Below are positions 1-5,131 of a DNA stretch of 5,183 bases, piece after piece (the stretch's first letter is position 1; each line of letters opens with the position of its first letter). Origin of the DNA: an uncultured Eubacterium sp. (GTDB lineage: Bacteria; Bacillota; Clostridia; Lachnospirales; Lachnospiraceae); NCBI GenBank assembly GCA_946611445.1, contig CAMODP010000136.1, forward strand, positions 1 to 5,183. The letters run 5' to 3'. Below the pieces are notes generated by a model that made no database searches, was not told the DNA's origin, and saw only the letters and a program-made list of their open reading frames with translations. A program made the translations under genes and the position numbers.

Positions 1-786
1 GGAAAACGCCAGCTTTGCCTGCTCCGTATCCGCATACTGCATCAGATATACGCCGCCGTATTCAGAGAGAATATTCCCCGGATCCACAATTGCGGATGCC
101 TCGGCGGCCAGGATCAGACGCCTGGTGGAAAAATCCATCCCCTCTGCTGCAGCGGTAATTGCCGTATCTCCGTAAGGAGATTTCTCCTGCTCCTCATCTT
201 CCCCGTCCTCCTCCTCTTCTATGTCCTTACTTTCTTCCGGCTCTTCTTCCGGGGTACCTGTCTGCTCTTCCAAAATGTCTTCAGCAGAGACTTCCGCAGT
301 CCCTGCCGAACCGGCAGGCAAAGCGGCGCTCTCTGCAGCTTCGACTGCGGCTGCGGGATCCGCGCCGTCCGGTCCCGGCCATGTACCCTCTTCCCCGTTT
401 TCCGGCAGGGACAGGTCGGAAGCGGAATCTCCTTCCGCATAAGCCGTTTCATCATCACCGGAAATATACCTGCTTTCATCATCAGGTAGAGGCCGGCCGG
501 TGTCATCCTCCTGGCCGGATACTGACACCGCTTCCAGAGGAACCGCCTGTTCAGGCAATGCGGCATCTCCGGGAAAACTGCCCTCCGACTCTTCCGGCTG
601 CTGCTCCCCGGCAGACAGCACAGACAGCGTTTCTGCCATACTGCCGCTCTCTGCCGCTGTCTGACTGACAGAAACACTTTCCTCCCATTCGCTGTCCTCT
701 GCGGCGGCAGGCACAGCTGCCTCTCCGTACAGAAGTCCGAAAACCAGCGCTGCCGCAAGAATCCTTTTCCACACAATGCTCTTCAT
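1..786 (-). CDS. Secreted S8 (subtilisin/mycosin-like) serine peptidase, N-terminal part, truncated by window edge
   Basis: The frame is open for 262 codons from an ATG at 786 to the window edge, so the C-terminus is missing. The start is supported by AGGAGG 6 nt upstream. Residues 1-29 form a Sec signal peptide: K2, W5-K6-R7, a hydrophobic stretch at 8-19, and a VPAAA cleavage site ending near A29. Residues 30 to about 205 are a long low-complexity spacer rich in E, D, S, A and P; residues 180-201 contain 16 acidic residues out of 22. From about 216 the sequence becomes ordered (STRRLIL, then EYGGVYLMQY and TEQAKLAF). This resembles the propeptide that precedes the catalytic domain in clostridial S8 peptidases, recalled from the family and not searched. 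The catalytic Asp, His and Ser would lie beyond the window, so the peptidase call is unproven. Mycosin-type S8 proteases accompany type VII secretion loci, which fits the neighbours. It is last in the operon, 84 nt after the lipase gene. Confidence 0.62.
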   Translation of the reverse strand, partial: MKSIVWKRILAAALVFGLLYGEAAVPAAAEDSEWEESVSVSQTAAESGSMAETLSVLSAGEQQPEESEGSFPGDAALPEQAVPLEAVSVSGQEDDTGRPLPDDESRYISGDDETAYAEGDSASDLSLPENGEEGTWPGPDGADPAAAVEAAESAALPAGSAGTAEVSAEDILEEQTGTPEEEPEESKDIEEEEDGEDEEQEKSPYGDTAITAAAEGMDFSTRRLILAAEASAIVDPGNILSEYGGVYLMQYADTEQAKLAFS

Positions 787-812
787 GCTGCTCCTCCTCT
801 TTTCACAGTCTC

Positions 813-840
813 AAAAGGCCGGAATCCTTCAAGTCCGGCC
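813..840 (-). terminator. Hairpin plus short T-tract between lipase and protease genes (weak terminator or attenuator)
   Basis: Read on the minus strand, GGCCGGA (840-834) pairs perfectly with TCCGGCC (823-817) across a 10-nt loop and is followed at once by TTTT (816-813). The stem is GC-rich but the T-run is short, so partial termination is more likely than a full stop. It lies in the only sizeable gap of the operon, after the lipase stop and before the protease ribosome site, where it could lower protease expression relative to the upstream genes. It could instead act as an mRNA-stability element. Confidence 0.45.
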
Positions 841-870
841 GGTGCAAAACGTCAGGATCCCCTGTACGGT

Positions 871-2598
871 TCATCCGTTCCCGATCCCCTCAAGGGCAGC
901 CCTGATCCTATGCAGTTCTCCCGTCTCTTCCTGCAGGCGGGCCGCGTATTTCATGTCTATGGCATTCACCCGCGCAAATATCTGCTGCGCCTGGCGGCGG
1001 CTCAGTCCCGCGGTCTCCCCGGCCGCTGCGGCGTACAGATTCAGGCCGCGCATCACAGCCCCGGCACGGATACTCTCAAACCAGGGTTCTGCCGCATACC
1101 CGGTCCATCCGGAGGCGGACAGCGCTTCCGGCACGGCTGAACGCCGCAGATCATTCTCCAGTCTTTCCCATGCCCCCTCTGAAAAGTCGCGGATTCTGCA
1201 GCTTCCTGCCTGTTTGTCACCGGCTCCGCCGCTGCCGCTGATTTCCGCGGTCTTCCTGTCGGCAGCCTTCCAGATCTCAGCCAGATGGACAGACCGCCCT
1301 GTCATCCCGGTGACAGCCAGGTCGGCATAAGCCAGCAGCCCCTGGATATCCCTGTCCTGCCGGCCGTTGACAAGTCTGTCGATCAGAACGTCCAGTACCG
1401 TGGAAAGCCCCGCGTGCGCGCCTCCCGGCAGACTGATCCCAAACATCTCATCCAGTGTTTCCAGACCCAGAGTCTGCAGGATCCGGTCTACCGTGTCCGG
1501 ACCGTACTGATACTGCTGCATATAGACAGCCAGCCAGGCCAGCACCGCTGCGACGGCTTCCGTGTTTTCTCCTGTAATCCGCAGGATCGTGTCCTTCCTG
1601 ATATCGGCATCCTCTTTTGACATGACATGCGGAATCACGGCCTCCAGATATCCGACAATCTCCTCCCTGTCCGCGTCGGACGCATTATTCATCAGAAAAG
1701 AGGAGAACCGGTGAAGAACCGTCATGGAAGGGTCCTCCCGCACCGCCTGTCCGCCGACGGCCGTGACAATTACTGGCTGGCCTGCCCCATCCGTCACCAG
1801 GTTGCCTTCCGCGTCTGTCTGAAAAAAAGAATTCGGGCTGTGATTCTGTTTTGTATTCTCCACGCCGAAGCCCCTGCAGAAAAGCTGACGGCTGCCCGGC
1901 ACCGGATACAGCAGAATATGGACAAAATCCGTTTCCAGGGAATAACTGCGGATCCGGTCTGCCCTCTCCTGAATCTCGGCGCTGTATCTGTCAATAAACC
2001 TGTCTGAGAATCCCTGCCCGTCAAAGGCCACACAGCGGTCGGCCCGCGGGGACAGAAGGGACACATACATCGCCTTATTCGCCCCTTTTGAGTGTCCTGT
2101 TACGGTCAGATGTTCATACGGCTGCTCTTCGATATAAAGAAGCGCGTCCTGCTGGGCAGGGGTATCCGCCGCGTTCATCCCCCCTATATTGTCTGCCCAC
2201 TCCCCTCCTCCGGTGGTTCCCTTGAACGCTACGACTGCCCTGTCTGTTCTGCCTTCCTGCTCATATGTGATTGCCAGAGAGATGCCGTTTTCTCCGGTGA
2301 GAGTATCTCTTACGACCAGGTCTTTCAGCCGGCTTCCTTTCACATATCCCAGAATATCGGCCCATTCCTTTCCGCTGATACAGGATCCGCCGACCTCTGT
2401 ATCGCCCAGATTTCTGAGCTCTGACAGGGCATTTTCGTCGAATCCTGCCAGAATTTCTTCTAATGTCAGCCCTGCATCCCTGTCTGTGATGCCCGCAAAA
2501 GATGAGGCCCCGGCCGCGTCCGCCACCACAGTGTCCAGGTAGCAGATCTGTTCCAGCATACACAGTTCCCCGTCTGTCAGTTCCGCTATTGCTTTCAT
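871..2598 (-). CDS. Mbeg1/DUF2974-like alpha/beta-hydrolase (lipase) with helical C-terminal region; candidate T7SS lipase effector
   Basis: Residue numbers use the longer GTG-started form (578 aa, start 2607); the ATG chosen here is residue 4. The N-terminal half is a lipase-type hydrolase. VVAFKGT (125-131) is the strand and turn expected to form the oxyanion hole. GHSKG (171-175) is the nucleophile elbow with Ser173. D227 (in LETDFVH) and H256 (in NHSPNS) are the likely Asp and His of the triad. This matches the Mbeg1-like/DUF2974 family, whose members hydrolyse lipids or esters. From about 300 to 578 the protein is mostly helical and is not part of the hydrolase fold. There is no signal peptide. 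The gene follows a WXG100 gene and three small helical-protein genes, so export by type VII secretion with the C-terminal region as targeting domain is plausible, as in the staphylococcal effector TslA. GGGAGG (2616-2611) lies 12 nt from the ATG but only 3 nt from the GTG, so the start is uncertain. Confidence 0.82.
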   Translation of the reverse strand: MKAIAELTDGELCMLEQICYLDTVVADAAGASSFAGITDRDAGLTLEEILAGFDENALSELRNLGDTEVGGSCISGKEWADILGYVKGSRLKDLVVRDTLTGENGISLAITYEQEGRTDRAVVAFKGTTGGGEWADNIGGMNAADTPAQQDALLYIEEQPYEHLTVTGHSKGANKAMYVSLLSPRADRCVAFDGQGFSDRFIDRYSAEIQERADRIRSYSLETDFVHILLYPVPGSRQLFCRGFGVENTKQNHSPNSFFQTDAEGNLVTDGAGQPVIVTAVGGQAVREDPSMTVLHRFSSFLMNNASDADREEIVGYLEAVIPHVMSKEDADIRKDTILRITGENTEAVAAVLAWLAVYMQQYQYGPDTVDRILQTLGLETLDEMFGISLPGGAHAGLSTVLDVLIDRLVNGRQDRDIQGLLAYADLAVTGMTGRSVHLAEIWKAADRKTAEISGSGGAGDKQAGSCRIRDFSEGAWERLENDLRRSAVPEALSASGWTGYAAEPWFESIRAGAVMRGLNLYAAAAGETAGLSRRQAQQIFARVNAIDMKYAARLQEETGELHRIRAALEGIGNG

Positions 2599-2610
2599 AC
2601 AATGCACGCA

Positions 2611-2616
2611 CCTCCC
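2611..2616 (-). promoter_or_regulatory. Ribosome binding site deciding the lipase start
   Basis: GGGAGG directly follows the TAA stop of the upstream 296-codon gene (2620-2618). It is 3 nt from an in-frame GTG (2607) and 12 nt from an in-frame ATG (2598). Neither spacing is ideal. ATG is the stronger codon and the protein reads naturally from MKAIAEL, so ATG is preferred. Confidence 0.6.
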
Positions 2617-2617
2617 G

Positions 2618-3508
2618 TTACGCCGCGCGGACTACCTTTCTGAACAGGCAGACATCATCCGCAAAAAAGCGCGCGTAATCCCGGCTGTTTACTCTTTCCC
2701 AGTCCTCTTTCCCCAGGAGCATCACCTGTACGCGTCCCCTGATTTTTCGGGCAGACAGCCATTCAGAGAGCTTATCCGCGAATTCCTCCGCCTCCGGTTT
2801 TGATACGGTTTCATCTGACAGCCAGATGCAGGCATCTGCCAGAACACGGCCCTCCAGCTGTACGGCATCCACGGGAGGCATCTCCAGTTCTGCCCTGCTG
2901 ACGAACGCAAAAACCTTTCCCCTGGTGTCCAGATTTTCAGATACAAAGGCCTTCAGAGCCTCCTCTAATACGGATTCAGCGGCAACTGCGGGAAAATCAT
3001 CCGTGATCAGCACTTCCTTCCCGGATATTGTCCTGCGGATCACAGCGGACCTGGTCCCCGTATCCTCCTCCCGGAACAGCATGGAGACGGTGTCCGGCTC
3101 CAGCACGGAAGGCGGATGATACTCCTCAAAGACAAAGGTCCTGTCATATTTTGTCTCCAGATACTGCAGGAGTTCTTCTATCGTCCGTATGGACTCCTTC
3201 TGCAGCGCTGTCAGCTCCCGGTAGTTCTCCGGCAGATGCCTCTCCCGCAGGATACGTTTCTGACGTTCTGTAAGGGAATCTCCGCGCTCTTCTGCCTGAC
3301 CCGTTCCGTCTTTCTCTGCCGCGGCGGCTGTTTCACATTCGGCTTCTGAAACAGCCGCCCATTTATATGCGGTCAGGTCACCTGTCCCTTCCCGGCCGCG
3401 GGTCATGTCCGCGGCCGGATGCAGGATTTTCTGCCCGCCAATGCCTGCGGCGGCCCCGGCAGCCAGAAGAAGGCAGCCCGCCGCGCAGAATGAACTCTTT
3501 TTTTTCAA
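2618..3508 (-). CDS. Membrane-anchored or secreted protein of unknown function; candidate immunity or surface partner of the lipase
   Basis: I do not recognise a named family with certainty. The 296-aa product starts MKKK and has a hydrophobic segment at about 7-24 rich in Ala, Gly and Leu. This is a signal peptide or single membrane anchor; there is no convincing lipobox. After a low-complexity stretch comes an extracytoplasmic region. It begins with a charged helical segment (LTERQKRIL, then LTALQKES and IEELLQYLETKY, roughly residues 79-119). A mixed alpha/beta domain continues to the C-terminus. The start is TTG at 3508: it has a GGGGAG-type site about 8 nt upstream, and the next Met lies after the hydrophobic segment, so this start is needed to keep the anchor. 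The gene sits between the small helical proteins and the lipase, with a 20-nt gap before it and 10-19 nt after it. Position and topology suggest an outward-facing partner, perhaps immunity, but nothing in the sequence proves this. Confidence 0.78.
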   Translation of the reverse strand: MKKKSSFCAAGCLLLAAGAAAGIGGQKILHPAADMTRGREGTGDLTAYKWAAVSEAECETAAAAEKDGTGQAEERGDSLTERQKRILRERHLPENYRELTALQKESIRTIEELLQYLETKYDRTFVFEEYHPPSVLEPDTVSMLFREEDTGTRSAVIRRTISGKEVLITDDFPAVAAESVLEEALKAFVSENLDTRGKVFAFVSRAELEMPPVDAVQLEGRVLADACIWLSDETVSKPEAEEFADKLSEWLSARKIRGRVQVMLLGKEDWERVNSRDYARFFADDVCLFRKVVRAA

Positions 3509-3528
3509 GGATCTCTCTCCCCCCGGTA

Positions 3529-3801
3529 TTATTTCCCCGCAGACAGGAACTGATCAGCTGCCGTCAGAATCTCCCGGGCTGCCGCTATTCTCTGTCTGGT
3601 GCGCCGGCATACGCCTGCCATGCCCTCTGCGGCAGCCTTCAGCGCCTGCGTTGTGTTTTCCAGTTCAGATACTGTCAGACCCCCGGATGCGGCTCCCTGC
3701 CAGACGGGGATGTCAAGGCCTGAGAGGACAGACGCCAGAGCCTCGAGTTCCATTTCGGCGGCAGCCAGCTTTTCGGGATGTATCTCTGCTATATTGCTCA
3801 A
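3529..3801 (-). CDS. Small helical T7SS-associated protein, SACOL2603/WXG100-like
   Basis: This is a 90-aa, Ala- and Glu-rich product expected to form a helical hairpin. Helix one covers about 8-29. A turn at 30-42 carries W34-Q35-G36, a WXG-type motif, followed by a Gly/Ser stretch. Helix two runs from about 43 to 85 and ends in ADQF (82-85). Length, fold and the C-terminal ADQF helix resemble the small SACOL2603-type (TIGR04197) and WXG100 proteins encoded just before T7SS effectors, where they bind the effector and help target it. The start is TTG at 3801, with AGGAG 6 nt upstream; the next Met is residue 17, inside the first helix. It begins 19 nt after the preceding gene and ends 20 nt before the membrane-protein gene. 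It has one cysteine (C65). Family assignment is from pattern recognition only. Confidence 0.75.
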   Translation of the reverse strand: MSNIAEIHPEKLAAAEMELEALASVLSGLDIPVWQGAASGGLTVSELENTTQALKAAAEGMAGVCRRTRQRIAAAREILTAADQFLSAGK

Positions 3802-3820
3802 AACCTGCTCCTGTCACAGC

Positions 3821-4150
3821 TCAGCACGACGAAAATGCCGCCGCGGCTTCTTCAAAGCCTCCGTCCTGCCAGACAAACTGATCCGCCTCTGCCGTCTCTG
3901 CCGTCATGCTCCGGATCGCTGCGGAAATCCTTCCCCCGACGGAAGGTATGGCAGTTCTGACGCGTTCTGCCTCCGCCGCCATCTCCAGAAGCCGCGTTTC
4001 AAGCGTGTCATCATGCAGTCCTCTTCCGGGTCCAAGCACGCCGCGGACTGCCGACGCATATCTGTCTATACAGATACCGATGAATTCCGCAGTCTGCTCC
4101 GCCCGGTTCGCATACATGAAAAATGCCGCCTCATCTACAATCACGCCCAC
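3821..4150 (-). CDS. Small helical T7SS-associated protein with C-terminal FxxxD motif (DUF3130/Lap-like candidate)
   Basis: This 109-aa, mostly helical protein opens with VDEAAFFMYANRAEQ, has a Gly-rich break near 38-45 (LGPGRGL) and a long second helix. ADQFVWQD lies at 89-96, and F92-x-x-x-D96 is an FxxxD motif near the C-terminus. Export-linked YxxxD/E or FxxxD motifs are known in small T7SS substrates and effector partners, so this protein is a good candidate for the secretion-signal partner of the lipase (inference). The start is GTG at 4150, supported by AGGAGG at 4164-4159 with 8-nt spacing. That site is embedded in the last codons of the upstream gene and only 3 nt separate stop and start, so translation is probably coupled. 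It ends in a cysteine (C109) with another at C27. The ADQF stretch recurs in the next gene's product. Confidence 0.76.
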   Translation of the reverse strand: MGVIVDEAAFFMYANRAEQTAEFIGICIDRYASAVRGVLGPGRGLHDDTLETRLLEMAAEAERVRTAIPSVGGRISAAIRSMTAETAEADQFVWQDGGFEEAAAAFSSC

Positions 4151-4153
4151 GTT

Positions 4154-4579
4154 TCACTCCTCCTGATCCCCGCGGATCATCTGCTCCAGCTGCTCCCTTC
4201 TGGCCCTGGCATGCCGGAGATCATTTCTGGCAGTATCCATTTTCTCATCATACAGAGCCAGTTCTCTGTCAATCCGTTCCATCATATCCGCCAGTGCCCG
4301 CTCTCCCAGGCCTCTGCCGACACGGCTTACAGCTCCGCCGGTGCCGCTTCCGCAAAGGCCTGCGCTCCGGCAGGTCTCAGCCATACTTTCCATATCTGCT
4401 GCCGCCTCCAGAGAAATGCCGTTCTTCTCTTCCAGCTCTCCCCAGGTCTCGCATGCTGCCGCGCGAAACCGGCGCAGCTCTGTTTCCTCCGCCTCCCATC
4501 TCCGCAGGGAGCTGTCCAGCTGGCTGATCCGGATATCACAGGTTTTCTGCTCGAAAACCCATTGCAGAATATCTCCCAT
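4154..4579 (-). CDS. Helix-hinge-helix coiled-coil protein, DUF5082/YwqH-like candidate T7SS partner
   Basis: The 141-aa product has two long charged helices, about 10-70 and 93-137, separated by a Gly/Ser-rich hinge (LCGSGTGGAVSRVGRGLG, about 75-92). Heptad-like spacing of Leu, Met and Ile in both halves predicts an antiparallel coiled-coil hairpin. It has Trp at 7, 28 and 46 and four cysteines (14, 43, 70, 76). There is no signal peptide or membrane segment. Size, shape and position just after a WXG100 gene resemble the DUF5082/YwqH proteins that precede LXG toxins in Bacillus, but no diagnostic motif makes this certain. The ATG at 4579 has GGAGG (4596-4592) 12 nt upstream, inside the last codons of the WXG100 gene, whose stop is 8 nt away. 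Confidence 0.78.
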   Translation of the reverse strand: MGDILQWVFEQKTCDIRISQLDSSLRRWEAEETELRRFRAAACETWGELEEKNGISLEAAADMESMAETCRSAGLCGSGTGGAVSRVGRGLGERALADMMERIDRELALYDEKMDTARNDLRHARARREQLEQMIRGDQEE

Positions 4580-4587
4580 AGGCTTCG

Positions 4588-4872
4588 TCAGCCTCCGGCA
4601 AGTTCACTGTCAATCTCCAGAATTGTTTCCATGCAGTTCCGGATATAATCGCGGAAGCTGCTTACCGCTTCCGGTACCGTAACGGTCAGGAGCGGCTGAT
4701 ATTCTTCCTCATATGTGCCCCGCGCCCTCTCATACGCGGCGCCCTCCCAGTACGCGGGCAGTTCATTCATAGCCGCATTTACATTAGAAGCAGCCTGATT
4801 CAGTGTGTCTATGGCGGTATTGACCTTCAAAATGCACGCTTCGATACCGCTCCGCTCGACTTTTGTAGCCAT
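4588..4872 (-). CDS. WXG100 family (EsxA/ESAT-6-like) protein
   Basis: This 94-aa product has the classic WXG100 layout: helix one (about 8-37), a turn with W42-E43-G44, and helix two (about 45-90). It has the usual family length, no signal peptide and no extra domain. WXG100 proteins are exported as helical-hairpin dimers by the EssC/EccC ATPase of type VII systems, or act as partners of larger substrates. The ATG at 4872 is firm: AGGAGG lies 7 nt upstream (4885-4880). It is the first gene after the promoter, and six more follow on the same strand. It has cysteines at 13 and 80, which is somewhat unusual for the family. A strict YxxxD/E export motif is not seen near the C-terminus, so export may depend on a partner. 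Confidence 0.9.
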   Translation of the reverse strand: MATKVERSGIEACILKVNTAIDTLNQAASNVNAAMNELPAYWEGAAYERARGTYEEEYQPLLTVTVPEAVSSFRDYIRNCMETILEIDSELAGG

Positions 4873-5058
4873 AATGATCCCTCCTCGTTCTCAAAATGAT
4901 TCACTCGCCAAATGCAGATTACGGATTGCTCCGTCCGTATTCAGTTGTTCTGAAAGAATTGCGTGTCTGCCCGATTCGGGCAAAGTGAAGTTCCTGGCAG
5001 GATACATTAGTCTGTAAGATGCGGGAACTCCGTATGAAAATAAAGAAATGATTCGATA
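4873..5058 (-). promoter_or_regulatory. Long structured 5' leader of the operon
   Basis: If transcription starts about 7 nt after the -10 box, the untranslated leader is roughly 185 nt, far longer than needed for initiation. Three small perfect stem-loops lie in tandem on the minus strand: GCCCG-AAT-CGGGC (4981-4969), TTCAG-AACAA-CTGAA (4954-4940) and ACGGA-GCAA-TCCGT with a GNRA-type loop (4934-4921). Further upstream, 5031-5024 can pair with 4994-4987 (8 bp including one G-U) around a 29-nt loop. None is followed by a T-run, so these are not terminators. I recognise no known riboswitch class. The leader ends at AGGAGG (4885-4880). Confidence 0.45.
4891..5007 (-). CDS. Possible 38-codon leader ORF (doubtful)
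   Basis: An ATG at 5007 opens a 38-codon frame (begins MYPARNFTLP, ends LASESF) with a TGA stop at 4893-4891, 18 nt before the WXG100 start. It lies wholly within the predicted leader transcript. No good ribosome site precedes the ATG, and the peptide has no recognisable motif or signal. It could be a leader peptide, the worn end of a lost gene, or chance. It covers all three tandem stem-loops, so its translation would unfold them. Confidence 0.2.
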   Translation of the reverse strand: MYPARNFTLPESGRHAILSEQLNTDGAIRNLHLASESF

Positions 5059-5063
5059 TATCG
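5054..5063. repeat. 10-bp palindrome at the predicted transcription start
   Basis: CGATATATCG is a perfect 10-bp palindrome beginning 1 nt after the -10 hexamer, so it would cover the transcription start. Such a position suits a repressor operator, though a short AT-rich palindrome can also arise by chance. Confidence 0.35.
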
Positions 5064-5064
5064 T

Positions 5065-5093
5065 AGTATAGCACCGTTAACGCGGTGTGTCTA
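5065..5093 (-). promoter_or_regulatory. Sigma-A-type promoter of the operon
   Basis: On the minus strand, TAGACA (5093-5088, one mismatch to TTGACA) and TATACT (5070-5065, one mismatch to TATAAT) are separated by exactly 17 bp. A run of nine A (5105-5097) just upstream could act as an UP element. It is the only good promoter seen upstream of the WXG100 gene and would serve the whole operon. Transcription would start near 5058. Confidence 0.75.
5072..5087. repeat. Inverted repeat filling the promoter spacer (putative operator)
   Basis: CACCG and CGGTG arms flank a 6-nt centre (TTAACG on the plus strand), which together with the adjacent bases contains the palindrome CGTTAACG. The 16-bp element occupies nearly the whole 17-bp spacer between the -35 and -10 boxes. 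A protein bound there would compete with RNA polymerase or, for a MerR-type factor, reshape the promoter. The regulator is not in the window. Confidence 0.5.
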
Positions 5094-5105
5094 CTGTTTT
5101 TTTTT

Positions 5106-5131
5106 GAGAAGAGGTAAAAAAACGAGAAGAG
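5106..5131. repeat. 8-bp direct repeat upstream of the promoter
   Basis: GAGAAGAG occurs at 5106-5113 and 5124-5131 on the plus strand, 18 bp start to start, separated by an A-rich stretch. It lies just upstream of the A-tract and -35 box, where an activator or a bending protein could bind. Low sequence complexity means chance is possible. Confidence 0.3.

Noticed and set aside
159..668. 169-codon plus-strand and 185-codon minus-strand frames at the left end
   Set aside because: Both are shadows of the protease frame, which has the ribosome site, signal peptide and ordered pro-region. Their Pro/Arg-rich translations come from the repetitive acidic-spacer DNA.
776..1330. 184-codon plus-strand ORF covering the lipase 3' end
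   Set aside because: It is antisense to the lipase C-terminal region and has low-complexity Ser/Ala/Pro composition with no ribosome site.
2618..3508. Lipoprotein call for the 296-aa protein using C7 or C12
   Set aside because: Cysteines fall at or before the start of the hydrophobic core and no proper lipobox precedes them, so a signal peptide or anchor fits better.
3599..4648. 349-codon plus-strand ORF
   Set aside because: It runs antisense across three well-supported minus-strand genes with good ribosome sites. The translation is rich in Ser, Cys, Pro and Arg with no domain; long antisense frames are expected in GC-rich coding DNA.
4805..5017. 70-codon plus-strand ORF over the leader
   Set aside because: It is antisense to the WXG100 start and leader, with no recognisable motif and no ribosome site.
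5072..5105. Possible plus-strand terminator: CACCG/CGGTG dyad and nine T
   Set aside because: The T-run starts 9 nt after the stem, which is too far for an intrinsic terminator. The dyad is better explained as an operator within the minus-strand promoter.
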